Shown here: positions 20,518 through 34,400 of the stretch, one piece after another | Numbering within the stretch: position 1 is the first letter of the stretch | Layout of the letters: every line of letters begins with the position of its first letter | Assembly (NCBI RefSeq): GCF_040054535.1 | Contig: NC_090792.1 | Location: forward strand, 9,650,491 to 9,714,490 | Reading direction: 5' to 3' | DNA: 64,000 bases | Source: Antennarius striatus | Lineage: Eukaryota > Chordata > Actinopteri > Lophiiformes > Antennariidae | Translations under genes and position numbers: made by a program | Notes under the pieces: model-generated | Told to the model about the DNA's origin: nothing | Databases searched by the model: none | The model's input: the letters and a program-made list of their open reading frames with translations, nothing else

Positions 20518-20560
20518 TAGATAGATAGATGGACAGACAGACAGACAGACAGACGGATAG
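20331..20560. repeat. Compound (GACA)n/(GACG)n/(GATA)n microsatellite
   Basis: The tract runs GGAT units, a short GAGA-rich piece, GACA units, a pure GACG block (about 20447-20475), GACA again, GATA (about 20517-20528) and GACA again. It creates apparently long open frames on both strands (Asp-Arg-Gln-Thr on +, Leu-Ser-Val-Cys on -) that are artefacts. It lies just past the thbs1 cleavage site. Confidence 0.95.
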
Positions 20561-22414
20561 ACACAACTGGCAACACAATAGCATTGAACAGCACACTGGA
20601 CAAGATGTACAACATCTTAAGGATAATCTGAAGGATATTTGGACTTAATATCATCCCTGACTGGGCTCTTCTCCTGAGTAAAGCAAAGCCAGGTGAACTA
20701 TGATGTGCCAAACAACTGGAATCTATTAGTTGAGTGAAGTGAAGCCTTAGAGAAAGGGAGTATCCTAGGGAGTTAACTGGAGGAAAACTCAACATGACAT
20801 ATAACCCACTTAAACAGCACATCCATGCAAATGTGACTACGAATTACGCAGACATTTCCTTACACCTTCAAATGACAGACTCTGTGTGAAATGAAGACAT
20901 CAGGAATTTTGTTAATGTTAATGTAACTCATTCTGTAGTACACTCTAGCCATGAAGTATATACATTTGATTTCCATATTTTTTAACCAGGGACAATGTCA
21001 GCAAAACATATCATTGCTGTTAGAATTAATATATTTGGTCTGCAGTTCACTTACTGATATGCTTTAAGACCCTGTGTTAGTATATCAAGACAAACTCAAG
21101 GCCAGAAACAGCTGCAATCTAAGGGACCAGAAAACCCAGAGAGCGTCAGTATACCATAGGTTTCTCTACATTAGAGGTGACCTAATTTTTACCAAACTGA
21201 GGTCACTGTGTTTCCATTACAGTACCCCACACATGAAGTGAGGGGTAAAATGAACAAAGTTGCTCCACCTCCTCTGTATTTGTCCATGGAATCATTGCTG
21301 ATGTTTTGAATTAGTTAAAAACAAACTGTACAAATACACTATATATGGTCAGACCACACAGTTTTCACACAGTTTTGAGGTAGCTGTATACAGTAGTTTC
21401 CTGTTCAGCGCTGCAGGTTTCACTGATAACAGGGCTCTTGCTGGAGACTGACCTTGGAGTCCCACCCAGTTGAGACCTTGTGAGTCTAGAGAAATGTGAG
21501 GTGATTTGTGCCATTTCAATAGGGTCAAAAAGTAAGAGTAAGACAAGCAGACTCAGAGATGTCCGTGCCAGGAGAGAGGGAAAAGGCAGGACCTCTGAGG
21601 TGAAGTGAAGACAAGCTAACATGCACCCTGCTTGTAGGAGACAATGTGAATTGTGTTGACAGGTCCACAAAAGTTTGACACTACTCCAAAAGAGTGATTC
21701 TTTTGAATCTTTTAGGTAGTGGAATTATTTAAGCAGGAACAAGAGTCCAATGTAGGTAGACCCTATTTTGACTAGTTTGACCTACTCCGAAGCATATGAC
21801 CTGCAGACAGAAATGACAGGAATGCAGGGAGCTGAAGACGATCTGACAAGATCACGCCTGTGGAACCCATATCGTACTTGTGGCCATATTAACAGCCCAC
21901 ACATTAGTAACAGAGACAGGCTGGATTTATTTAGAGTTCTAAAAGTTAGTATAAATAGTGCTCAGACTTCACTCCACAGAGGCATTGCCAGTCGAGTGTT
22001 TCTGACCCAGTTATATGATTTAATGTCAGCAATTTTATGTTCTCATCTATGTTACTTACGTAGAGAAAGACTGCAGTTCTGCTTCTTGGTTTCATCAAGC
22101 AGTGTTATAAACATACGGAATGACATCGAGGATAAATCTAGCTGCACATTGAAGACATGCAGGCCAATCAGGATAACAATGAATTCACTCACATAGTCCA
22201 TTAAGCAACAGTTAGAACGTCCATTGTTCCGAAACTGACCGATTGTGAAACACCGTCAAAATCAATTTATGATGATGTATCGCATATGCAGGTTATATCA
22301 AAATGCTTTCAACAGTCTGTGCCTTCTGTGTAAATTCTATCACTCAAAATATATTATTTAAGGATATAACTATATTTGGTGATGAAATATGCTGAAATGT
22401 GTACTACAAATAAC
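20561..22414. other. Convergent intergenic spacer between thbs1 and fsip1
   Basis: Between the microsatellite and the fsip1 tail I see no supported exon, RNA gene or intact mobile element. Open frames at 21349-21670 (-) and 21768-22196 (+) have no recognisable content. Confidence 0.5.
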
Positions 22415-22442
22415 TTTATTCTATTAAAACCACCTAATATGT

Positions 22443-22448
22443 TTTATT
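22443..22448 (-). terminator. fsip1: fsip1 polyadenylation signal (candidate)
   Basis: TTTATT on the + strand gives AATAAA on the minus strand, 45 bp after the fsip1 stop codon. A second minus-strand AATAAA is at 22415-22420. Either would give a very short 3' UTR. Confidence 0.5.
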
Positions 22449-22492
22449 TTGAAGTGTTCAGATGGATCAGGCCCATCAGTGTCTTTTCAGGG

Positions 22493-25400
22493 TCATGCGT
22501 CATTTGCTTGAAGCTCATGGGTCCGGCTTTCCATCAGCTCAAATTCATCCAGCAGATCAAGTAACTGCTCCTTGGTGAGGTCAGGTGACTCACTCTGTCG
22601 AAGGACACACACATAATGAATGTATGGTTTAAGATGCATCTATGATTTTAGCCTGGTTAAATCAAGAACACAACAGATGTTTGCAGATGACATTTTGATC
22701 TGTAGTGAGAGCAGGGAACAGGTGGAGGAGAAGCTAGAGGGGTGGAATTTTTCCTGGAAAGGAGAGGAAAGAAGGTTAGCTGCAGTAAGACAGAGTAAAT
22801 GTGTGTGAATAAGAGGGACCCAAGTGGAAGAGTGAGGTTACAGGGAGAAGAGATCAAGAAGGTGGAGGATTTTAAGTACTTAGGGTCAACAGTCCAGAGC
22901 AATGGAGAGTGTGGAAAAGAGGTGAAGAAGCGAGTACAGGCAGGATGGAACGGGTGGAGGAAAGTGTCAGGTGTGATGTGTGATAGAAGAGTTTCAGCTA
23001 AAATGAAGGAAAAGGTGTACAAAACTGTGGTGAGACCAGCGATGTTGTTTGGTCTAGAGACAGTGTCACTGAGGAAAAGACAGGAGACAGAGCTGGAGGT
23101 AGCAGAGATGAAGATGCTGAGGTTCTCTATGGGAGTGACCAGGAAGGATAGGATCAGGAATGAGTACATCAGAGGGACAGTACATGTTAGAGGTTTTGGA
23201 GATAAAGTCAGAGAGACCAGACTGAGATGGTTTGGACATGTCCAGAGGAGAGAAAGTGAATATATTGGTAGAAGGATGTTGAGTTTTGATCTGCCAGGCA
23301 GGAGGCCTAGAGGAAGACCAAAGAGATGGTTTATGGATGTAATAAAAGAGGACACGAAGGTAGTTGGTGTGAGAGAAGAGGATGCAGAAGACAGGGTTAG
23401 ATGGAGGCAACTGATTCGCTGTGATGACCCCTGAAGGGAAAAGCCGAAAGGAAATGAAGAAGAAATCAAGTACACAGCAGACACCTTTCCTTGGATCTCT
23501 GGCAGTCTAATGGCCATGTGTCTCATTTATTAAAGAGGTGATGATAGACAATTCAAGTTTTAGATATCTGTGCAACTTCTTCCCAAAATTTGTTCTGGTT
23601 ACTACCAAAATGTACTGGACTCAAAACAGTTTTTCAATTATCCAGAAAATAAGTTGCATGAATGGCCTGTGATAATAGTGGTTCGTAATAACACACGTCA
23701 TTGCTGCAGTCATCCCCTGTGCCTATTTGGAAGTTGCTTGGAAAAAAAAAAAACAATTCCAGGTGGATACAACAATTGTACTTGTGCCGATACGTCAGAC
23801 TCTGACAGCCTTCTGTGAGGCCATGAATGGACGCCAACTCTCTCTAAGTAGGCCATGATTAAAAGGGATCAGAATCTAAATAAATGCCAATATTTATTCA
23901 TGGACACATTGTGCTATCTGGCAACTGCAACACCAATTCTTAGTTACAAATTATTCGGTTACAAAACCCTTAATTCCTTTGACATAATAAGGTGAGATGT
24001 GATTCATTTACCCATTCATAAGTTTTCATAAACTGTTGCCACCTCTTGGTGTTAGATCCTGTATTTTGTTTAGACAGCTGCAACCCTAAAGTCTGTTTGT
24101 TCCAACGATTTAATCTCATTGGCTTTTGTGACATTAGCTTCATGACAGAATGTCAATTTGTGGGCTAAATTGTAATAATTCTCATAATTCCTTCAGCATG
24201 TGTGCTCACGTTTGAAATTACCATCCCACACACTACTCACTATTCCTCACATTAACAGACATTTCTTCTATTGTTCTGTTCCTGCTCCTGATGAGAGTCA
24301 CAAGTGGTTTCTTTGGCCTCTTGGGGGCCACAGACTAACCAATGGCACATTATCCAGCCATCCTTTTTCTTGTAGATGAGACAAATGCAATCACAATCTC
24401 ATCTACATCAACTTATCTGCCTTGCAGGTTATAGGTGTGCTGGAGTTCATCACAACTGGCCACAGGTAGGTTACGACCCGGACAAGATGGCATCTATCGT
24501 AGGGCCACACGAAAGACAAACATCTCATGCTCACATTCACACCTACGGACAGTTTGGTATGACCAATTCACCTAAGCTGCATATTTTAATAGGGGCGAGA
24601 AACCCGGAGAACCCAGATAGAACCCACACAGACATGGGGAAATCTTCAAACACCTCACAGAAAGGATGTAAACCCAGTCTTGCTGTCAAGAAACAACGCT
24701 ACCCGCTGCGCTCCTGTGTTCTCCTGAAATATCATCGCCGTATCAAATATTGGATGTGATTTTATTTAAATGTCTTGCAGATGTGGGGCAACAGTGCGAT
24801 TTATTCAGTTGTTTGAGTCCAGCTGGGAATGTATTGTAGCTACTTTAAGCTGCTAAACTTCACTTGCTAATTACTAATTTTGTGGAGAATGGTAAGCCAC
24901 GTAGCCATGGAGCTGCCACAGTAAGTTAATTGATCAATTACTTGATTAAGGTTTTCTTCAAGATTAAGATTTTTTTCATTATGAAAATAATCAGATAAGA
25001 TTACAAAATAAGCAGATTAGTCATAAATGAAAATAAGTGCCAGTGGTAGGTCTTCTTAATTTAGCTCGGTACAATGCTAAAAGAATGAGGAAGCTAGTAT
25101 AACTTTGGTTTTCTACAAACTAATCATCGGTTCTGGAAAAGCAGTTTTTATTCAGAGCAGCGAAATTTCAATCACCGCCCTTGGTACGCTGTTTACAAGA
25201 TACTTTATTAGAAAGAAGTTCAGCTAAATTTATGTGAAATTTCACTTAAATACCTTCTGCTCTTTGCGGTCTTTTGGGTGGACAGGCTGTTAAACTAAAC
25301 TACCTGGGCGTTTTATGGTGGGGTCATATTTTCTCACAGTAACAGTTACACCATCACACTTTTTTTAAAATTTAGATTTAGAGGTTTGATCTGTAACATT

Positions 25401-28400
25401 ATTAACTCAACTGTGATGAAGTGTTTGCCAGAGACAATACTGACTGGCCAGGAATCCGTTTCTGTGGACAGCCTCAGTGGGTATCAGATGGGCAAAGTAT
25501 TGGAAAATCAGGGAATGCAGTTCCCATCTTTACAGAAACTCATCTCCAACCCCGACATCCTGGATCAAGCTGTTGCAGTTTATGGGCGGAAACTGCGTTC
25601 CAAGCTGAAAGAGAGTAGGACGTCAGCAGAACAAGGGAAGGCAGATAGCATTTAGATCATTAATGCCTGGCTTCTCAAACCTAGTAAAAGTTTATGGACA
25701 TTTTTCCAAGCTGTTGCAATCTTAATCTGAAATATAATTTCTTTGCATAAGCCAGTGTCATATGAGGACAAACACATAGAATTGATTTTTTTTTAAATAT
25801 AGATTTTTCTTCATATTAGAACTACAAAAGCCAAGCCTTTATTAAATTTGACTATCTGAAACAAAACAACCTACAATACAACATGACCCATTCCAATCCC
25901 TCTAACCTGACACAGAAATAATATGCACTTGGTTTCACCTATTCCACAGTTTGCTGAGTCAGCCAAAACAAAATCACATTCCTGCATCTCATGTAGCCCC
26001 ACTAACTGAAAGGAATACTTCCATCGATCATGTGTATTCCTGGTTGGACCAGACCACCCTTTGAGTCTCACAAGGACCAAGTTGCTAATATATCGTGTCC
26101 ATGTTCAAAGTCCTCAAGACATTAACGACACTCCTGAGGTCATAGTACATTGGTCCACATCACTCATTTACCTGGCTATTGCATATCATCTTCCAGTAGA
26201 CATGAGACCAAAAGCCCCATGAATGCATTTCAGGACCCCCCCAGCCCTCACCAAATTTCCGCATGTATCTACTCCCTTTATGTAAAAATTAAAAAAACAT
26301 CCTTGGTGTACATTAATGATAGGCTTCGATGTTTATTCCATAGCTATAAAGTTTTAAAGTTTTAATGGGTATAATTGACAACCTACTTACATTCCATTTC
26401 ATGTAATTGCTTGGAACAGTAACTATATAATGAATTTGCCAAAGCAGAAGTGATCCATTACTGCAACTTGATATGCATGACGAAAAAACGTACAGGCTTG
26501 TCCATGCTGAATGTTCAAATGGGGCAATAAAAAAGAACCCCACTGGCAAGACTATTAATGGCCAGAAGTGCCTCTAACTCGAACCATCCATCTTGATATG
26601 GGAAATATAGGTTAGACTCTCCAACAGAGCAGAAAGAAAAACAAACAAACGAAAGAAAGTTTATTTACTGCCGCAAAAAAGCTGCAACCCTTTAAAAACA
26701 GAATGACCAGAAGTGCCCTTCATATTAAAAAGGTTAAAGGTATCTGTGAGTGATGGTGATGTGCTTTCCGGTCTCATTGTTTGCTTCCTTTCCACAGAAC
26801 CAGATAAAACACTTGAAACCACATCAGCACTTTTTGTTCAGGACTTCCCAGCAGACACTGAATTAATTTCAGGAAATAACATAAAAGCTCAAAATGCATA
26901 CCAACACTGATTGACCCAGACAGTTCCTCTCCAACTTAGGCTACCACTGATAGGAACAACAATGGTGGGCTGAGTTTCATCAGAAAACAAATGGAAGAGC
27001 GTGAGAGATTAATAGATTGACAGAACTGGACACCCTTCTGTCTTTAAGCTGTTAAACCCACTGAGCACACAGCAAAAGAAAATGTCAGTAAATTCAAACA
27101 ATTCTTTTAGGGCTGCTTGCTTTGGCATTTTTCCTTGACATCCATGCATGGGATTAATTTCCATAGGCCGTGCTGTCAACTTCTGTATTCAAGAATTTGA
27201 GATTTTTTTTAAAATGGTTTTCTGGTTAGAAGCTGAGGCGGAAAGGAGGAGTGGTGGTTGGAACTGTCGCCACAGCTAGACGCCTCTGGGTTTGAATCAA
27301 ATCCTGGGGCCATCATCCGTTTGAGCATTCTCATCATGCCTGTGTTGGTTCCCTTCGGATGCTCCAGCTTCCTTCCACAATCCACAGACATGCATTATGG
27401 GGGAACTGGTGACTACAATGTATAAGTAAACTCAATCTAAAATAAATATAGATAGATTTTATGTAACAACTTGAGTTTTGGTGAAAAGAGCTAATCAAAT
27501 TCAGTGTGTGCTATTGAGAAATAGAAAAGGATGAAAGAAATTTATATTATAATCATATTCATTCAAATTGCATGCTTTGAGGACACTGTGTTCTGCATTT
27601 CAGTGACCTCTCTGACTTTGGTTCTGAAATTAATCCACACACGGCTGCATATTTACCCTCAAATATTTCTTACTCGCTGACTGCTTGCATCCCTGCTGTT
27701 CAGTGTTGTTTAGAATATTTTAATTAATGTGAGTCTTAAAAACAGCGCATCAATGAGAAAATATTTTGACGTGGCTTCTCATCAAGTCAGAATATTATAT
27801 AATTGTTATTTCATGAGTGCAAGATCCCACATGATAAGAACAGCTTTTGTCTTTGGCACATCAGTTCACTGTCAAGATTTGCATGGTTCACGACTGACTC
27901 ACCATTGATGTCAGCTTCATTCTGCTCCCTGTAGTCCTGTTCTCCCATCTGCTATCCAGTTGCAGTAGCCTAATTGTATTTGTCTTTGTATGACCTATAG
28001 CCACACAAAACCATGTGCAGAACAAGTAAGTGTGAAGGAAAATACTTGCCACATCCGTGTTCAGGAAGGCTTCGCAATGCATTCAGTGTAATGTGAAATG
28101 TAATGGACAAAGGTGACCGTGAGTTCAAAGAGTACAGCTCCATTGGATTGAACATAATCTTTGTTCCAAGATCCAGCTTCTTGTCCACTGTCCTCTATCA
28201 GTTCCCCATCTGGAGATTAATCTAACAAAGCTACAACTGTTCAGTTCTCCATCACCCCTGTACAGATCATAGTTGGCTCCTGCACTAAACAGTGCAGGAC
28301 AAGTTTACCACAATCATGGGCTGCTCAGCTTTCAAGGTCGCTGACTTCACTAACATACTTCAGTTTTATTGGCTACAGACCCAGAGGCCACTAATTTGGA

Positions 28401-31400
28401 AAGAATTCTGTTCATTACAGTGAATAAACTCCCATTGAGATGCTGGATTGACTTGCTGTGCTCATTTTGTACTGTTGTGCACTGATGACAGCACTGTTTT
28501 TAAAAAAGGTCTGTCAAATGTCAGGTAATGTGGATAGCATAAACAGCCAATCTGAATCCATCCATAAACATAATGCAATTCCACATCATTGTACTCCCAA
28601 ATTTTCAAAAGTGTAAGATGTCTTCAATTGCTAATGGCTACAGAGGGGTCTGTGTTTATCAGAATTGTTGCATACACAAGTTAGAAGATACTACCCCAAT
28701 TCTAGATTATACCAAAAAGAACTAACACTATTTATGCTCATGTCAAAAATTTGTATCTAGAGTGAGATCCCTACTCAAGCTAGCATGCTAAACATCTAGC
28801 CCCCGGATCAGCCAACCATCGACTTCTTGGATTCAAGTTTCTCTTTTTGACAAACCAAACTTGATTCCCTTGTTAACCCATCAACAAGTCTCGCTCAAAC
28901 AAGGCACAGAAAATCAAGAAAAGCAAAAAAGAATCAACCGGACTGGATGTAGGTTGTTTGAAGACTTTTCACCTCTCATTGAAGAGGTTTCTTCGGTTCT
29001 GACTGACTGGTAGACAGTTTATATACTTGTATTCCTGTTGGTGCAGAGCAAGATTAGAAAATACTCCAAACCTAAACATAATTTTGAGCCACTGTTGATA
29101 TTCAACTCACGATCTTCAACCACTTCACCTCTCTCCTGTCTCTGCTTGCCGTGTACCCTCTGTAGCCTGATTCCCCAGAGGCATAGTCCTTGTTAGGACC
29201 AATGGAGCTCATCTCATCACTTTTTACCCTGATTTCTTGTCACACCTCACAAGTTGCCCTTTCTGGCTACATCAGACTATGATGTGATACAGCGAAGAAG
29301 TTGACAACTTGTGCTTGTAACATAAGGTCTAGAATAAGTTAGGAGCTGTCATGGTGGACACGTGGAGACAAATTGTTTTATCTCATCTGTTTTATCTACA
29401 TGGAAAGAGATTCACAACTGCTCACACACACAACACTTGACTTTATAAAACAGAAACATCTCTAGTAGGAGTAGAAGGCAATGGCACAGGAAAACAGACT
29501 ACATATCTTGCCAAAATGTCTGTATTTCAGAAGATTCTAAAGTCTCAAAGAAGAGCAGACAGCATGACAAGCCAAAGGCTGAGCCAGTAGCCTCGACAAA
29601 GTTGGAATCAAGAAGTGGAGAGGGTGAGACAAGCTGAAAGCAAGAAAATGCGTATTCTCCATGCATCCACTTTACTGGCAATTCTGACGGTGGAAAAAGA
29701 GAAACTAGTTGGCTCAACCATGAGGCTCAACAAGGTCTTAGAAGCGAAAACATAAAAAAGTACCATTTGCCTGGAATATTATTTAAAAAATGAAAGCATA
29801 TCCCTGTGAATAGGAGCCTTCTCAAGAAATTCCCTACTTCCCTACTGACACCATTCTATGTTACTGCAAATGATGGAATTACTTTCCTTTTCCAGTTAAT
29901 ATGGGATTGTGTCAAATGAGGTCGCAGGAAAACCTGCAGAAACAGCCGGTGAAAATCAGATTTAGCCCAGTTGAAATTGAATGCTGTCTTGTTGCTTCTT
30001 TGTGGAATTTTGTAATAGAGTTTCATGCATCATTAATAGAGAACAATGACAGAGACAATAGTGATTTGTATTGAAGAGGAAAAGTCAAGACCTTTCCGCA
30101 AAGGCAAATATTATTAGAGGTGAAAGTGACAAAGGTGAGAGGAAAAATTCTTTGGCATAGAGACAAGTTTCACTGGAATGGAGGATTGTTTGGACTGAGA
30201 GGAAGGAGAGACGCCCAGAAATTATAGTTCTCAGATCTGGATCCAACAAAACAATGATTTTGTTTCAGTAAATCATTGCAAAAGGGACAATCAGGTCAAT
30301 CTCTGGACAAACATCTTTCAAACTGAACTATAACAGAGTGTAGAGAATCCACAACGTATCACAGTAATTCAAAAAGTTTCCACATTTATGTGCTAAACGC
30401 CAGCAGCAGGCCAGACCAAACACAGACCGCATTTCTAGCTATGTCAGTGGAAAACATTTCAGCAAACCCTTTCCATTTTAACAAATTCTCAGACAAATTA
30501 TCAATCAAAATCTTCAATTAGCTTCCACCTCTAAAATATTTGATTCATTTTCTAATTCTTCATTGATTGTTTGTACGCACTAATTCTTAAAAATGTTTGA
30601 CACATGGAGAAAAAATGATCTGGACCACAGTACCACAGATTGTAAACACATTTTAGGGCAGGATTTCAAAATCATTCCATGTGAATGATATCATCTGATA
30701 AGGCAACATTGGTGCTGAACTCTTCATGAGACCGAGCAGTGCAAGCTAAAGGGGAAAATTATTTTAAAAAAAATAAAACTGCTACAATGAAGTATTTTAC
30801 ATATTATATTTTACATATTGAAACAAATAAAGACATCCAAAATTGTACTCTTATACATAACATTGAAACCACTCTTTCGTGTTAACAATATAGCAAAGCC
30901 AAGACAGTCATCAACCCATAAAGACAGAGAAATGCAAAAACTTCCAATGAGGTTACAATACATAATAGGTGAGCAATTTAACCAGTCTATATCCAGCGTA
31001 CATAACCAGTTGATTTGATATATAATGTGTTTGTTGTTATGAAAACCATTAAATTCTGAAAGTTTTCATTAATTATTTGAGAACTGCAGCCTTTGCCACA
31101 CAAAAATCACAGACTTGCATGCACTTCCATTTAAAGATTAAAGAAATGGCAGTTTACAAAACTTGCAACGTTCAAACACTGTGACATTAGGATTTGGTGG
31201 AGATGTTGGTATATGTGTATGTTATTTACCAGTTGGGACAGCCAGGCAGCTGACTCTTTTTGATACCAGTCTTAACACCAGGTTAAGCTAATCACTTTGA
31301 GTATAGAATAGTTAGCATTTGGGTTAGGGTTAGATAAACTTTTGTTTTTTTAAATTATGTTGGCTTTTTTGCTCTTCTATCATTTTGATTGCCTCAATTC

Positions 31401-34400
31401 ACACAATGAAAAACTTTAAATTAAACCTGATATCTACTTTCATATTGTGCTGATATATTACACAATAGAACTTTACACAACAATGGCATAGCTGGTTCAT
31501 ATTTCAGGTGCTAAAGAGTGTGGGAAGACATTTGAGTTATGGATGCGATAACAATTTACTTTATGACTGCACTGAAGCTGCATCAAAGTATTTGAAAATG
31601 TCCTCCCAGACAAATCCCATATAAAGAAACCATTTCTAACCACAAAACAAGCTTGGAAGCAATAAGACCATATGTAGCCTGCTTGGTGTTTACATCGGAG
31701 TCACACATTGTCACACAGGGGGCTCAATTATTTTGTAACGATATATAAAATGCAGCAAAACTAAATGCATGTAGAAGAGACAAGTTGTTCTCATGTTTTG
31801 TGATCTTCAAATGAAGTTTGGTTTAATTGGTTAAAAAAAAATCCATAGTGTCTCTTTAGTTTGGCAAGAAATGGTTTAGTTTGCAGAGCATGGTGCATTG
31901 TCTGATGTAAGGGTGCGGCTGCTAATAACATTTTTACTGTAGTGCACTCTCGTTACTCTCGGTTAATGCGTTCCAGGAACCACACGCAAATAACAAATTC
32001 CACCATGTAGCGACAAACTTTTTATCTTATTGTTTACTGTAATTTAAATGTTTATGAATAATACTTAATATTATGATATTACACCACCGTCTATCTGTAT
32101 TACCTTTTCCCACACTCTAATCAACTGTTTAAAGCACTTTGTGTCTCATGGCAGTGAGCTGCGTTCTGAGACTCACGGAATGTAGCACACTTCTGGATGC
32201 CGTCAGCCAATAGAATTTGCGTACGGTATCATGTAACTACCTACTAAAAATCCTCGATGAGGTGAAGTTGCACGTGTTGATGCACGAATGCGGGAGGGAT
32301 TACTGTACTCACTGTTTTTGAGCATCTTTACGTACGAATTAGGCACGTTTACATCATGTTGTGGTTCATTGGAATGGGAACTGTTCTGCTGGTAAAGTTA
32401 TGGATAACACATTTGAATTTATATGCCATTAATAGAGGTGCTGTGAAGAAGCAGTCGTGTACTGTGTTCAGCAATAGTGTGTTCAGCAAAAGTTTTTCAT
32501 TCAAACCACAGCAAAGTGTAAACATTAGATTTACCTAATTTGCTTTCCTCTCACACAAAATATAAAGTCATGAATGTCAAAGGAAGCAGAAATCAGTCCT
32601 ATCCTCCTTTGTCTTGCAACATTCTTGTGTTGTGACTTTAGCTACAGGATTTGGGGACAGAGTAACAATTCTGATGGTTGTAACTCTACAGAAGCTCCTA
32701 AAAGTAGACAGGGCTCAATGGTTTCCAAGGAACACTGTGGAGAGTCAACATCAGATGTCTGCGAAGAATGCTAGAAAGTAATGAAAGACTAGGACAAGAG
32801 GCCATACTGGAATAAATGATCAACCTCACTCTCAGATCAAACACATTGGCAAAGCAAAGCAGAGAAAGGTACTTGATTCCTTATTGAAAGCAGCAAAGTA
32901 AAGAGAGTGAATTTCCATTTAACACAAAACTGAAAATGTGTCAGTAAGGCAAGGAGAGAGAAGGTAAATATATGGGCCTGCTGAGGCTTGAATCTATCTG
33001 ATTTCATCTTTCCCTCATAAATGAATGAGTTGTGCACTTGCAATGATTCATCATACACATGCCTATGGATCCAAGAACAGAGGTGTGGTATAAAGCACAA
33101 CCCAACTGAGCGTGTATGCAAGTACTTGTATGAATCTGTGTACTACTTCAGCGTGTGAGTGAACAATAATATCTACTTTGAACTCACGTCCATCTCTTGG
33201 CTTTGGCTCAGACTCTCCAGCTGCTGTTGGATCTCTTTGAGCCGTTGCTCCATCCCTCTCCTTGTCTTAATATCTTGAAGGACCTTCTCTCCTGGCTGCT
33301 GGTTATCGTCACACATCCAGCCAACTTCTGAGGCATGGCCCTGATACACAACAGACACAACTGGTTCTCAAGAGAAACAAACAACTATTCTCACATGTGG
33401 ATGTGTTTGGGTATCCTCTACAGCTGCATTCACAGCTTTAGTGGGAAATGAAACCTTTCATTAAACATTTCTTACTACTGATTTATGTTTTTCATTCCCC
33501 CCCACAAAACTTTTGAGTTCCACTATCTGTGACGTAAAATAAATTGGTTCTTTTCAGCTTTTTACACATAGTGAGTGGTTAGTTACTTATTTTAAGACCA
33601 TGCTTATTATAAAGTCCATACCTCAGTTACAGCTACCTGAGTCAATATGAGTTCCAAAATAAATCATAAATTCATGAAATATATGTGCACTTGGTTGGTT
33701 CACTGCACTACATCCTACGACCCAGGCGGATTTGGAAACGGGTCAGGGGAATGTGGGTGAGCCACGCCCAAAGGACCGATCCACAGCCAGCTGAAAAATG
33801 TGATGTGTCTCTCTTAATCAAGAAGTTAAAGGGAGGATAAGAGTATATCCTGACTGGTCATATATCTTTAACAAACTGCTATGACACTAAATTGCTTTGC
33901 TACAATGAAGGAATAGCTGAGTGCATTGTACAATGGACAACATGTGCTAACACGCAACCAAAGGATGGACAAACATCTTGATATCCTTTCCCACCCCATC
34001 TACAATTTATGCCTTCAGTGAATAAGGATGACACATGTCATCGAATGATGTTAAAATTAATGGATACTTTATAAAATGTCAACCTCCCAATAGGGACTTT
34101 CATACTGAGAAATGTAGGGTTACAGCAGATAGCAAGATGCAGCAAAAACCATAAGCTAAAACACCAAGTTACTAAATTTATTGAGACACATTTATGATAG
34201 GATGTAATCTTAATCTTAGTTAAACCCATCATGAGTTAGGTGGGAGGAAAGAGAGCTCATGTAAAATGAGGCAATTTTTTTTTGGAGGAACAAAGAATTC
34301 TTCTGCCTGACATGACTAGATAACATCACATACTGCATTTACACAGTTATGAGTCAACTGCCTGACAACTTCGAGACTTCATTTTGATGTTTCAGTTTGG

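Larger units (their letters stand above)
23466..33187. other. fsip1 last intron, remainder
   Basis: About 9.7 kb without a supported exon of fsip1 or any other gene. The family alignment goes directly from exon 9 to the last exon. It holds two SINE-like copies (24395-24725, 27230-27420), a dispersed repeat piece (28932-29045) and a mariner-like MITE (31936-32307). An 89-codon frame at 25386-25655 (+) is unassigned. The rest is AT-rich unique-looking DNA. Confidence 0.55.

Noticed and set aside
20288-20822. Long open frames across the GACA tract on both strands (up to 167 codons)
   Set aside because: They are translations of a tetranucleotide microsatellite (repeated Asp-Arg-Gln-Thr or Leu-Ser-Val-Cys) and have no gene context.
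22657-23526. 289-codon minus-strand frame
   Set aside because: It is the antisense of the RTE reverse transcriptase fragment. The plus strand carries the recognisable protein motifs.
31318-31335. Telomere-like GGGTTAGGGTTAG
   Set aside because: Only two units, so it cannot be called an interstitial telomeric array.
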